Source: Misgurnus anguillicaudatus
Taxonomy: Eukaryota; Chordata; Actinopteri; Cypriniformes; Cobitidae
DNA: 64,000 nt
Assembly: GCF_027580225.2 (NCBI RefSeq)
Contig: NC_073354.2
Coordinates: forward strand, 20,171,001-20,235,000
Direction: 5' to 3'
Shown here: positions 1-11,263 of the stretch, piece after piece
Position numbering within the stretch: position 1 is the first letter of the stretch
How the letters are laid out: every line of letters starts with the position of its first letter
Notes under the pieces: model-generated
Seen by the model: the letters and a program-made list of their open reading frames with translations, nothing else
The model's database searches: none
Told to the model about the DNA's origin: nothing
Made by a program: the position numbers and the translations under genes

Positions 1-890
1 TCCATTATCTCAATCTTTTCTGCCTGGAACCAAGATTTTGCCCTCTTGCTTGTGTTTTTGGGGTTGTTGTCTTGTTAAAACACCCATTTAAGGGGCATTT
101 CCTCTTCTCCAAAGGGCAACATAATCTTTTCAAGTATTCTGATGTATCTGAACTCATCCATGTTCCCTTGTATACGATACAAACTGTAGCCCCAAACCTG
201 TAGTATGAAAAACACCCCCATATTATATTTTTTGCACCACCATGTTTAACTGTCTTTACAGTGTACTGTGCCTTGAATTGAGTACCCAGGAGTCGCCTGA
301 GGTTCTGTTGATAACCACAAGACCACAAAAAAACAATTTTACTTTCATCAGGCCACAAAATGTTACGCCATGTGTCTTTGGTCCAGTTGATGTGTTGATC
401 TGATTCGGCACATGCCTTTTTTTTCAACATGGTGCTTTACGGGGACTTCTTGCAAACAGTCTTTTGACTGTCACAGTACTTACAGAACATTTTAGATCTT
501 TCTAGAGGTAATGAAATTCTAAATCTTTGCCATCCTGTCATCGATCTGTTTTAACAGAAGTTGCTTGTTTCTTCCAAATGTTTTGGGTTTTTGTTGCCAT
601 TTTAAAGCATTTGAGATTATTTTAGCTAAGCAGAAACTGAGCCTAAACTAAGTTGCATTTCTTTACATGTTTCCCCTCTCAAATCAAATTTTTAATCAAA
701 TTACAAAGTTCCTCTGAGGAATATTTGGAACGGCCCATTTTACTTAGAAATTCAGCAGCTGAGATATTTTATAACAATGGACGAAACATTTGCTTCCCTT
801 CTTTCTTAATAAATGACAAAAAATGGGCTGTTTTTGACAGAATGAAATAATTTTCTAATTTAAATTTGCACTGCTATTATTTTGATCATG
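1..890 (-). mobile_element. Decayed Tc1/mariner element (partial)
   Basis: The minus strand reads as a damaged Tc1-like transposase. Positions 5-430 keep WRNILWPDESKI (first catalytic D) and TVKTVKHGGA, matching the intact element at 8281-9901. The N-terminal part continues, with stops, to about 740, where + strand bases mirror the start-codon region of the intact copy. A TIR-like stretch (CTGCTATTATTTTGA) follows near 868. Frameshifts and stops make it inactive. The left part is cut by the window edge. Confidence 0.85.
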
Positions 891-1179
891 CCACTTTAAA
901 TAAATGAATCAATAACTCAGAACAAGTAGTGTGGATATCATTACCAATTGGTCTTTTGGTTTTCTCTTACACTACTACATCTGTAAAAAAATCCTTTCCA
1001 ATGCAGAAATATCACTACCGCTATTTTTTAACACAACTGTATGTATCTCGGATTGCTTGAGGGTAAGTTCATGGGGTCATTTTAATATTTAGCTGGAGTA
1101 TCCCTTTACCAAAATTTACTATGCCACATCCGTCACTCTTGGGACATATTCATTGCGTGCTTTATTAAACAATATAAAA

Positions 1180-1302
1180 ATGCTGGGTTATTTTTAACTT
1201 GGCACTGGCTCAAAATGGGACAAACCCAGCTGTTGGGTTCAATTAACCCAGAAAATGTTTATGTATCTGACCCAACAATGGATTCAAATCAACCCAGCAT
1301 AG
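1180..1302. repeat. Small MITE-like palindrome built on AACCCA/TGGGTT
   Basis: ATGCTGGGTT at the left is matched by AACCCAGCAT at the right, with further AACCCA/TGGGTT motifs between. This looks like a short non-autonomous inverted-repeat element; the superfamily was not recognised. Confidence 0.5.
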
Positions 1303-1929
1303 GTTACCACAACCCAACAGGTTGTATACAGCATTTGTTTAGAGTGTAACTGATAAATGTAATAATTTTTTTACTTTATTATTTTTTAAATCTCCTTCCG
1401 TAATGTTTTCAGTAAAACTCTTTGTAAACACTGTCAGATTTGATTAACTACAGTACAGCTACATAAAAGCCATCTTTTCTCAGCTGTGAGGTAAAGAAAT
1501 ACACAGCAATCCCGATGCTTTCACTTATGCTTCAGCATAGATGCCATAGCCTAATAAGTTTAGATAAAAAGATGATGCGTTTGTCTGCATTTGACACCAT
1601 AGATTTTCTACTTCACTGAATGAGAAAAGAGGATTTGAAGAGCAGATTTCTGATTCAGAGTTCAGAAAGACTGAGGATTTGTAGATCTCAAAGACTGATC
1701 TGATTACCAGCAGTTTAAACTGCGTATCAACTATACGAACATTTGAGATGAATCATCCCGCGAAGGCCTATTTGTCAGAATCAAGATGTAAGCACTTGCC
1801 TATTAAAATACTCAGATACGATCTTCCAAACACAGCTCTCCACTATTGTGGTTTCAGCAATTTACCAAAAACATTAAGTAGTAGTTATTATCAGTGGCGG
1901 CCGATGACTTCTTTTTTCAAGGGCACACG

Positions 1930-2290
1930 ATGCAAAGTTCGTCACAATATGTATGTAGCCCGTCATGTGTGTGGTTCGCAATTTCTAAATATGTGTTCTG
2001 CGCGTTGAGTGACCTGTGTGCATCACGTGTCTTGTCAAAATAAGTGCCTGCTGCAGACGCGTCTAAAGGGTTTATGATCAAAGAGACGCTCGTGTTTGCC
2101 AGATACTCGCATAATCTCATGCGTAATCAGAGTTAACTGTTAAGGGAGTGTCTTGCGTGTGTTTTGTGAACATGAGCTTCGCTTTTATCATAAACGGCTT
2201 TGACATGTATGCAGCAGGCACTTATTTTGACAAAACACATGATGCACATGGTTCACATGACGCAACAAACACATATTTTTAAAACACAAG
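1930..2290. repeat. Palindromic interspersed repeat, copy 1 (second copy at 42473-43201)
   Basis: About 360 bp is clearly homologous to 42690-43010. Inside, GTGCCTGCTGCAGACGCGTC and its surroundings reappear inverted near 2205-2235 (GCAGCAGGCAC), so the repeat is a foldback. Boundaries are approximate. Confidence 0.7.
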
Positions 2291-2819
2291 CAACACACAT
2301 GACACTCTGATGAACACATATTTTGAATTTGTCACTGGTTATTATCCAAGTAATGCTCATGACTTAAATAGAGGCTAGAATATCAATTTTATTCATTCAG
2401 AGCAAGCAAATTCCTTAATTAAACAGCTGCAATAAACATCATAATTCGTTTACATACATACATACATACAGCAGATTTCTTTCTGTTAGGTCTGGATTTA
2501 GGGCTAAACACAAGGGTTTAATAAACATGTCAACAGGCCATTACAACCTGCTATACTTGTCATGACAAATGAATTTAGGTCACATTAAAGGGCTCTTAAG
2601 AGAGCAAAACTGTAAATCTCCCAGCCTCATGACTATGGTAATCGGAAGCAACACTTTAAATTACTATACCTCATTGATCTCATTGAACTGCATTCTCATT
2701 TAGGAACAGTGCTAGAAGGGTCACACACACCTTTAAAGCTTAACATATTAAAAAGTTCACATAAAATTTACATGGATAAGATATTTGGTTTTAAAGGGGG
2801 GGGGGGGGTTCAATGGTAT

Positions 2820-3420
2820 TTCAAGCATTCTGACTTATTATCACAGTTATAGAGTTGTTCCCTCATGCTAAACGTAGGCAAAGTGTCAAAAAAGCAGTTG
2901 GACATGTTACAGAGTTTTTCTGTGCCGAATGCACTTCGCCAGGGTTCGTACAAGTTTCGGAAAGTTTTTTTCGATTACAGGTCCAGCTGAACGTATCCCT
3001 TCTTTATATGGGCACTTCCCTCGGAAAACCCCGCCCACCCGTCAATCAGCGGGAGACGCTAGCTTGCAAACAGCTTATCACGCCACTCAGCTTTGTTTAA
3101 TTTCAAAAGTCAACAATGCCACAAAAGATGAAGTGTGTTTTTGGATGTAAGGAGAAGACATCCAGCCTTATGGAAACAATGGATATAGTTTATTATCCGG
3201 GGTAGTAGTGGAATTTTGTGTGTGTGTTTGATGTGGTGGATTTTCCCAACCGGGTCATGACGAGTTGCACGCGGTAAGTAAGACTTCTTATGTTGGAAAT
3301 AGTCACGTGCATATTATATAAATGACACGAACATGTAGTGAATCATAAGTTAAAACAGTGTTGTATAGTGTTGCATGACTCGTACTCGCTCCTCCCGCGG
3401 TATAACTCCTCCTCCTTCAT
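2820..3420. repeat. Unclassified, locally GC-rich interspersed sequence
   Basis: A CpG-richer island (CCCCGCCCACCCGTCAATCA near 3030) in AT-rich surroundings. On the + strand, a short frame from 3115 begins MPQKMKCVFGC and soon stops. A Cys-x3-Cys start like this could be the remnant of a zinc-finger (THAP-like) transposase exon, but that is speculation. A homopolymer G run lies just before it (about 2799-2808). Confidence 0.3.
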
Positions 3421-4883
3421 TTTTTCGTACGTTATCGGAAAGATTCGGTAAAGCTAATCTTTCTTTTATAAATCTGATTAAACTAAAGACTCTTCGGAGA
3501 TATAAAGGATGTAATACTACTCTATAGGTACTCCAGATTAACATCAGAAATGCAGAAACAGCGTGTGTTACGTGAGCTTTAAATAGGTGCAGCTTCATAC
3601 ACGTTCTTATAAAGAAAGAACTGTTTGCTAACCTGTCATAATCAAGTGAATCTAAGAATAAAAAAACAAAGAGGAAAAAACAACAACTAATCAACTAAAA
3701 TCCAACATGTCCTTTATATTACAGATTGTCTGTTGTGAGGCTCTTTCGAATGGGAGTGGTTCCTGTTTTGGATGACATGTAGTACCATCCACTGATTGTG
3801 GGTTGTGATCTTTGTTGACATCAACATTATGATGTTTGTGAGTGTATGCATCAACAACAGCTCTTTGATCTTAATGGCATATTCCAAGGCTGATTGATAT
3901 CACATAACACAAGACATATCAAAATCAAATGGATCTATCAATTTCTCCATGCAGGAACGTGAACAACAAGGGTGTGTCCGACCCTTCGCAGGGAAATGAA
4001 ATATGACATCAGCTAAAACCAATTAGTGTTACAAATCAATAAAACCAACATGCAAACAATCTAGGACAGCTGGCCAGCCTAATCTCCCAAACCAATCCAA
4101 TTTTTACAGAAAAGAGTGTCATTACATTGTAATTTATGTGGCTGCCGCCCCACAGCATCATCTTTTGTTGATTGATAATGATTGAATCTCACTACACTCA
4201 ATATGCACCACAATGGCGATGATCAGATAAAAATCCCAAAATTTTAACACGTTATCACCTGTAGTTGAGCAGTCAAGTCCAAAATACTTCCAGAATCCAT
4301 CTTCCGAAGTCTGTGTCCGGTGTATATCCTTAAATGAGGCTATTTGTGAGTAGATAGACTTCACTAGATTTGTAATAAGCTGTGAAACAAGCACATCCAG
4401 TACCCTGTTGTTCGGTTGTGAGGTGCAGAAAGAAGCAACGTTTGACAAGGATTGTCTATTTCTGGCAGGGCAGTAATGAAATGTTATTGACGTTGGCTCC
4501 TGATGGAAGCACTTAGTGTGAGCTTCTTTACAAGGAAAAGGCTTTACATTTACCAGCACAAGTCTAAATGCAATGACTTGTTTACTTCACACAAAAAAAA
4601 TAGAAAAAAGTGCTTCATATTGTTAATGATGAAGTTATAATGAGTGTCTTGTGTTATAAACCATCCTTTTGTTCATCTTTTGTACCCATTGGTCTCTCTT
4701 TGTTCTATTTTGGAATACAGTTTTATGTAACCCTGGCACTTTTTAACATTTTATGATGCCAACCTTGTTTCTAAAGAAAAAGAGAGAGGACAGCAACAGG
4801 GTCAAAATCACAGTCTGCATTTCTAAATACCAATTGTATTCAAACTTCCATTCAATCTGTATAACAATGTAAAAAGTTGAATA
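3421..4883. other. Non-coding, nothing recognised
   Basis: No exon with conserved content was recognised. A 133-codon minus-strand frame at 4158-4559 has no recognisable domain and is treated as chance or repeat-derived. Confidence 0.5.
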
Positions 4884-4930
4884 CATTTATACATTTTGCA
4901 GACTGTTTTATCCAAAGCAACTTGCATTTG
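4884..4930 (-). repeat. Tail fragment of a tRNA-derived SINE
   Basis: Reverse-complemented, it reads like the 3' end of the SINE at 56127-56275 (TTGGATAAAA core, then a CAGA/AAATG end). The tRNA-like head is absent. Confidence 0.55.
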
Positions 4931-5009
4931 AGCTTGGTCACTGTATAAAATGTAAAACATAGGTAATTTAACTTGCCTTAGTAACAGAAAAGACCGGCCC
5001 TACCCTTAC

Positions 5010-5294
5010 GAAATATACTTGAAATATATTATAATATATTATTTTCCTTTCCATTTTCCAATATATTATATATTGGCAATACATGGAATAATATATTGAT
5101 GGTACATATATATGTTTAATATATTGCAGTAAATTGCAAAATATACAAATTATTGGCGATTTCAATATATTGCACATGAATATAATATATGTGTTTATAT
5201 ATCTAAAAATATATGCAATATTATATTTATAAATATCCGCAATATTGTATTGCGGTAAATATGCGAAAATGTATTAACAATATATGTACAGATA
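5010..5294. repeat. AT-rich ATATATT-type low-complexity tract, left part
   Basis: Dense ATATATT and AATATATT motifs. The same sequence type resumes at 6500-6720, so the GC-richer block between looks like an insertion into one original tract. Confidence 0.7.
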
Positions 5295-6497
5295 TAGGGC
5301 CCTATTTTAACGATCTAAGCGCATTGTCTAAAGCGCACAGCGTCCGAATCCACTTTTGCTAATTTAACGACGGGAAAAATGTTTTTTGCGGCGAGCGCAT
5401 GGTCGAAAAGGGTTGGTCCTATTGTAATGGGAGTATTTTGGGCGTAACGTGCAGTAAACCAATGAGAGTCACAGCTCTCATTCCCTTTAAAAGCAAGTTG
5501 CGCTGGCGCTATGTCTAATCCCTATTTAGATGACGGACTTTGTAAACTGAAAAACTAAGCGGAGGTAGAAGATCCCCAGTTTAAGATTAATGTTAAATAA
5601 TTGTGTTGTTTTCACTTGTATTGAAATTGTTATTTTTTTATTAAAACCTTTAAAACCCGTTTTCTTTTAGTCATGGAAGTAAAAAGCAGGCTTGTAATTG
5701 CTTTAAATGTATGGCTATCCAATATCATCAAAACATATTTTAGAAGTATGTAAGATAAGGTTTGCACTCTAAAAATACTTTATTTGTAACAAACAGGAGA
5801 TAAAGAATTTACAAACGGTTCTCCGCACGTTTCAGCACTTTGGACAGCGTTTTTTTAGCAAAGAGTTTTTTTAAGCATTACTTAAAAATGTTTCTCATCT
5901 CACCATATCCACAGGTACAGAGTCATCATATACAATAAATCCGTGAGGTAGCATTAAAAAAAAAACATTTAAAAACAGACGCATTTGTTCAAAGCAAAGC
6001 ATTTATTTACAGGTGAAGCAGCTCTTTGCGCCTTCTAACGTCTTATAATTAGCCCTCATTTATGTCCAAGAGACTCAATAATAATCTTTTACATTCAATC
6101 CTTTAATCTTTCATATTTAAAAGCATTTTTGTGCTGCTGCGCATTCATGTACTTTGTGATAAGCAAACCCGCGTTGTCCTCCCGTTTATAGGCGCATTTT
6201 ACTAATGCGCTCTTTAAATAACATAAAACACATAGCGCCATTGACTTTAGACTTTAGACCAGGTTTTTGTTGGTCAATGGCATAGTCTATTTTAGTCGCC
6301 TCAAAATAGCAACGCGCCAACAATGCGCCTGAACACACCTCGTTTTCAGACCAGAACGCCCATGGGCGCAAAAGGGGGCGCAAATGCATTTGCTATTTAA
6401 ACAACGCGGCGCTAAACGTGAAAATTAGGGTGGAAAATAGCAAATGACACTTGTGTCGCGCATTGCGCTGCATTGCGCCGGGTGTAAGATAGAGTGT
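5295..6497. mobile_element. Non-autonomous DNA transposon, PIF/Harbinger-like ends
   Basis: A GC-richer block whose left end, GGGCCCTATTTTAACGATCT, and inverted right end (CTATCTTACACCC then GGCGCA repeats) are imperfect inverted repeats. GCGC and GCGCA motifs cluster at both ends. It has no transposase frame. Family placement comes from the look of the termini and is not firm; no clean target duplication was found. Confidence 0.55.
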
Positions 6498-6720
6498 CAC
6501 TTTACTGTATATGGTAAAATATTTCAATTATATGGAAAATTATATGGAAATATACATAGATTTGTGTTCGATATATTGTGGAATACATTTTAAATATATG
6601 TAAAATTTGATGGAAAAGATGTGAAATATATTTGCATATATGGAAATATGTGACCTAATATATTACATTATATTTTCCAGTATACTGCAATATATTTTTG
6701 TTTTTTTGTAAAATATATTT
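6498..6720. repeat. AT-rich low-complexity tract, right part
   Basis: Continuation of the tract at 5010-5294, rich in ATATGGAAAT and ATATATT words. Confidence 0.65.
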
Positions 6721-8278
6721 AACTCTACAAGCTCCATGTGACAATATCAATGCTGAAAATACATGCAATGCATTCCCGGCTCATACTTTCACTCCATTTA
6801 ACGCATGACTGAGAGAATAAATGTTTAATGTTTCGTGAGCTATGCATCTTTAAACAGGAAGTTAGCATCATGCCACCGCTAATTTTCTTTTCTGGACAGG
6901 AAGTTCCGATCTGAAACAGGGTGGTCCCTTTAATGACTCTTTCTTTACACATGAACTAGTTCACAAAAGCTTACCGAAAACCAAAAGAAACAAGCAAGAG
7001 ACAAATTCTTCTTACAAATGTCATGGCCATTTAAATCAAGGAAACACATTCCTTCTCAGAACGAATTTTCAGCCAAGTGGATTGTTATTATGTTTTCATG
7101 TCTTATCTCTCCTAGGGCACCAAGAGGGTCAAAACCGGTGCACCTCCAAAAAATGTATGCATGCTCTGTTTCTTATAAACCAGACATTATAACCAAACAG
7201 ATTTTCTTCCTCTTCACTCATCTATATTTCTGCATGGTGCACGCCCTCTCTGGGTAAAAGCTCATTCTCCATCTGTATCCTTCCTTCAAGTAAGTGAATT
7301 ACTTTAAGTGCCTCCCTCTTTCCAGACATAAATGACTAATCGTCTTCTCATACAGCCACATTCTCCCTTACTGCACATAAAAGTAGTCTTATGACAACAT
7401 TCACGTGACAATAGGGTGACTGCTTTGTACAATGTATATAAGAAATGTGTGATCTTTCACTTTATTTTCACATCAACTACAAAAAGTGCAATTTAATTAA
7501 CACCAAAGTCATCACCAGACTGTTATTGCATAAAAAGAGCAGCTTTGACAATTCATTTCAAACTATTTTACAGTCAAACCATGGGAAGTCTCCATACCTG
7601 TTGTGGTGCAATTGGGTGAACAGGACAAGGCAGCAGACAGCATGTTATGCTGCTCATGCCAAACCCTCATTAAACCTCTGATCCCATGATGTCTGACTGC
7701 ACTTCCATCACATCCTACAGTTACATAATATCTGACTCCAGCTCTTATTTCCACTCCTCTCCTGATCTTGGATCAGATCTTCTCACTACAGAACTTCCTG
7801 AGCGCAGTTGCATCTGAACGTCAGTCACTGACTACAATCACTGCGACCATTTATACAGTGGCTTGTTTATACCGTGCAAGTGTAGATGCTTATAACAGCT
7901 TATAAGAGACAATTTTTTAATATTTGTTATTTTAAATACTTGAAGGAATGATTTGACAGAATTAAGAGCTCTTTATGAACTTTTACAACTAAGAATTGTA
8001 TTCACAACAATATTTATTTGCATACGTTTTGTTTCAAATTTCACACTAAAGATGATTAAGCTCAACTTATGATCAGGTACAGTATGCATATCCCAAACTT
8101 AATGTGAAATTAAGAAAAACAAAAATGATCCCACTCTTATAATTTAAGTGCCATCCCAAATGACTTTCTTCCATCAGCTAAAACAATCAAGTGGCACGAA
8201 AATAAATAATGAATCTCATTGGTTCGTGTGTGCCCCGTGACAAAACAAGCATATGACAGAAGAAATTAGATTTTAAGG
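6721..8278. other. Non-coding, nothing recognised
   Basis: No conserved exon, RNA gene or clear terminal repeat was seen. Short frames here lack any family signature. Confidence 0.5.
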
Positions 8279-8280
8279 TA

Positions 8281-8494
8281 CAGTCTTGTTCAAAATAATA
8301 GCAGTACAATGTGACTAACCAGAATAATCAAGGTTTTTAGTATATTTTTTATTGCTACGTGGCAAACAAGTTACCAGTAGGTTCAGTAGATTCTCAGAAA
8401 ACAAACAAGACCCAGCATTCATGATATGCACGCTCTTAAGGCTGTGCAATTGGGCAATTAGTTGAAAGGGGTGTGTTCAAAAAAATAGCAGTGT
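8281..8494 (+). repeat. Left terminal inverted repeat of the Tc1-like element
   Basis: Outer and inner transposase-binding-like motifs at about 8287-8306 and 8475-8493. It pairs with the right arm at about 9683-9901. Confidence 0.9.
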
Positions 8495-8577
8495 CTACCT
8501 TTGACTGTACAAACTCAAAACTATTTTGTACAAACATTGTTTTTTTCTGGGATTTAGCAATCCTGTGAATCACTAAA

Positions 8578-9564
8578 CTAATATTTAGTTGTATGACCAC
8601 AGTTTTTTAAAACTGCTTGACATCTGTGTGGCATGGAGTCAACCAACTTGTGGCACCTCTCAGCTGTTATTCCACTCCATGATTCTTTAACAACATTCCA
8701 CAATTTATTCACATTTCTTGGTTTTACAGCATTTTTGATATCACCCCACAAGTTCTCAATTGGATTAAGGTCTGGAGATTGGGCTGGCCACTCCATAACA
8801 TTAATTTTGTTGGTTTGGAACCAAGACTTTGCCCGTTTACTAGTGTGTTTTGGGTCATTGTCTTGTTGAAACAACCATTTCAAGGGCATGTCCTCTTCAG
8901 CATAGGGCAACATGACCTCTTCAAGTATTTTAACATATGCAAACTGATCCATGATCCCTGGTATGCGATAAATAGGCCCAACACCATAGTAGGAGAAACA
9001 TGCCCATATCATGATGCTTGCACCTCCATGCTTCACTGTCTTCACTGTGTACTGTGGCTTGAATTCAGAGTTTGGGGGTCGTCTCACAAACTGCCTGTGG
9101 CCCTTGGACCCAAAAAGAACAATTTTACTCTCATCAGTCCACAAAATGTTCCTCCATTTCTCTTTAGGCCAGTTGATGTGTACTTTGGCAAATTGTAACC
9201 TCTTCTGCACATGCCTTTTTTTTAACAGAGGGACTTTGCGGGGGATTCTTGAAAATAGATTAGCTTCACACAGACGTCTTCTAACTGTCACAGTACTTAC
9301 AGGTAACTCCAGACTGTCTTTGATCATCCTGGAGGTGATCATTGGCTGAGCCTTTGCCATTCTGGTTATTCTTCTATCCATTTTGATGGTTGTCTTCCGT
9401 TTTCTTCCACGTCTCTCTGGTTTTGCTCTCCATTTTAAGGCATTGGAGATCATTTTAGCTGAACAGCCTATCATTTTTTGCACCTCTTTATAGGTTTTCC
9501 CCTCTTCAATCAACTTTTTAATCAAAGTACGCTGTTCTTCTGAACAATGTCGTGAACGACCCAT
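8578..9564 (-). CDS. Tc1-like DD34E transposase, open full-length frame
   Basis: 328 residues, close to the usual ~340 for Tc1-like transposases, with no internal stop. The N-terminus has the paired helix-turn-helix DNA-binding region (about residues 1-110) with a GRKR motif (about 53-57) in the GRPR-hook position. The DDE domain shows WTDESKI (first D), FQQDNDPKH (second D) and SPDLNPIENLW (E). There are exactly 34 residues between the second D and the E, giving DD34E. It catalyses cut-and-paste excision and TA integration by binding the terminal repeats at both ends of the element. ATG at 9564 is the natural start (MGRSRH). Intact catalytic residues and near-identical arms suggest recent activity. 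It is not a host gene. Confidence 0.95.
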   Translation of the reverse strand: MGRSRHCSEEQRTLIKKLIEEGKTYKEVQKMIGCSAKMISNALKWRAKPERRGRKRKTTIKMDRRITRMAKAQPMITSRMIKDSLELPVSTVTVRRRLCEANLFSRIPRKVPLLKKRHVQKRLQFAKVHINWPKEKWRNILWTDESKIVLFGSKGHRQFVRRPPNSEFKPQYTVKTVKHGGASIMIWACFSYYGVGPIYRIPGIMDQFAYVKILEEVMLPYAEEDMPLKWLFQQDNDPKHTSKRAKSWFQTNKINVMEWPAQSPDLNPIENLWGDIKNAVKPRNVNKLWNVVKESWSGITAERCHKLVDSMPHRCQAVLKNCGHTTKY

Positions 9565-9682
9565 TTTCCTCAGCTTTCAAATGCATGTTCAACAAGTGTT
9601 GGCTTCATCCTTAAATAGGGGCCACCTGATTCACACCTGTTTCTTCACAAAATTGATGACCTCAGTGATTGAATGCCACACT

Positions 9683-9901
9683 GCTATTTTTTTGAACACA
9701 CCCCTTTCAACTAATTCAACTAATTGCCCAATTGCACAGCCTTAAGAGCGTGCATATCATGAATGCTGGGTCTCATTTGTTTTCTGAGAATGTACTGAAC
9801 CTACTGGTAACTTGTTTGCCACGTAGCAATAAAAAAATATACTAAAAACCTTGATTATTCTGGTTAGTCACATTGTACTGCTATTATTTTGAACAATACT
9901 G
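9683..9901 (-). repeat. Right terminal inverted repeat of the Tc1-like element
   Basis: Reverse complement of the left arm with a few substitutions and a 9-bp tandem duplication near 9712-9725. Confidence 0.9.
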
Positions 9902-9959
9902 TATATGTAGCGCCAACGTACAACCATTTAGAATGATCTTTACTTATATTGTCTGTTTA

Positions 9960-10179
9960 CATTAAGGTACAATATGGGTTTTAGTGGCATCTAGTTGTGA
10001 GATTTTGAACTGCAACCAACCTCAATTTCAAAACGCAATGAGAAGCTACGGTAGCCGCCACAAGACAAACTTTTCATTGTCTGAGACAACATAGGGCTCT
10101 TTAGGGCTACTGTAGAAACATGACAGTGACTTCCATGTAAGGGGGGCTCGTGGTGTTGGTGTATGTAAATAAAACAACC
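9960..10179. repeat. Interspersed repeat family X, copy 1
   Basis: Shares order and wording with 14300-14570 and 56889-57150: CAACCAAC, CTGAGACAACATAGGG, TTTAGGGCTACTGTAGAAAC and TTCCATGTAAGGGG. No coding capacity; origin not recognised. Confidence 0.7.
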
Positions 10180-10354
10180 TGATCTCACAAATTTCCGTGG
10201 CATAGTCACGGAATTTTTCGCTCATTTTTACTCAACTGTTTTGTCCTATTTTCTTACCATTGTCAGGGCCACGGAAATATGTGGAGATTCGTGAGAATGC
10301 CATGGAAAAAGGAGCGAAAAATTCCGTGACTATCCCACGGAACTTTGTGAGATC
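10180..10354. mobile_element. Palindromic MITE, 175 bp
   Basis: TGATCTCACAAATTTCCGTG at the left matches the reverse complement of the right end (TGATCTCACAAAGTTCCGTG). The arms continue through a shared CACGGAATTTTTCGCTC segment around a short loop. Confidence 0.8.
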
Positions 10355-11263
10355 AATATTCCATTTTCTTAAAAGAAAAATCCAGATAATTTACTCACCA
10401 CCATGTTATCCAAAATGTTGATGTCTTTCTTTGTTCAGTCCAGAAGAATTTATGTTTTTTGAGGAAAACATTGCAGGATTTTTCTCATTTTAATGGACTT
10501 TAATAGACACAAACAATTAACACTTAACTCAACACGTAACACGTAACGTTTCAAACGTGACAGTTTTTTTCAAAGAGAGTTTCAAAGAACTATTAACAAT
10601 CCCAAACGAGGCATAAGGGTCTTATCTAGCAAAACAATTGTCATTTTTGACAAGAAAAATAACAAATATACACTTTTAAAGCACAACTTTTCGTCTAGGT
10701 CCGGTCTAGCGCGACCTAAAGTAAATGCGTAGTGACGTAGGGAGGTCACGTGTTACATATGTAAAACGCAAATTTGCGGACCATTGTAAACAATAAACTG
10801 ACACAAAGACATTAATTAGTATCATTCGACATACAACAATGTCGGAACGGTCCTCTTTCTCAACACTGGGGCGGAGTTTCGCGTTCGTCTTCTGTGACCT
10901 CTTAACGTCATGACGTATTGCGTGGGGTCACCTGGCGCATCACGACCAGATCTCGACGAGAAGTTGTGCTTTAAAAGTGTTTATTTTTTATTTTTCTTGT
11001 CAAAAATGACAATCGTTTTGCTAGATAAGACACGTTTGGGATTGTTTATAGTCCTTTGAAACTCTCTTTGAAAAAAACTGTTACGTGTTGAGTTAAGTGT
11101 TAATTGTTGGTGTCTATTAAAGTCCATTAAAATGAGAAAAATCCTGCAATGTTTTCCTCAAAAAACAATTTCTTCTCGACGGATCAAAGAAAGACATCAA
11201 CATTTTGGATGACATGGTGGTGAGTAAATTATCTGGATTTTTCTTTTAAGAAAATTGAATATT
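10355..11263. mobile_element. Long snap-back (foldback) element, 909 bp
   Basis: Two arms of roughly 340-360 bp form a near-perfect inverted repeat. AATATTCCATTTTCTTAAAA at 10355 pairs with the reverse complement ending at 11263. The pairing continues through the ATGTTGATGTCTTTCTTT, TTAACACTTAACTCAACACG and CATTTTTGACAAGAAAAAT segments to about 10720 and 10936. The loop is CpG-richer. No transposase. It directly abuts the preceding MITE. Confidence 0.9.

Larger units (their letters stand above)
8281..9901 (-). mobile_element. Complete Tc1-like transposon with IR/DR termini
   Basis: The 1,621-bp element is flanked by TA at 8279-8280 and 9902-9903, the Tc1/mariner target duplication. Terminal inverted repeats are about 210 bp (8281-8494 and about 9683-9901), starting CAGTCTTGTTCAAAATAATA on the left with one mismatch near the tip on the right. 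Each arm carries an outer motif (TGTTCAAAATAATAGCAG) and an inner near-copy (TGTTCAAAAAAATAGCAG), the IR/DR layout of fish Tc1-like elements. The arms differ at only a few positions; the right arm has a 9-bp tandem duplication (TTAGTTGAA). One transposase frame fills the centre. Confidence 0.95.

Noticed and set aside
4158..4559. 133-codon minus-strand frame as a gene
   Set aside because: No recognisable domain, no splice or homology support, and repeat-like surroundings.
8633..9349. Three + strand frames of 78-139 codons
   Set aside because: Antisense to the intact Tc1-like transposase, which explains the region fully.
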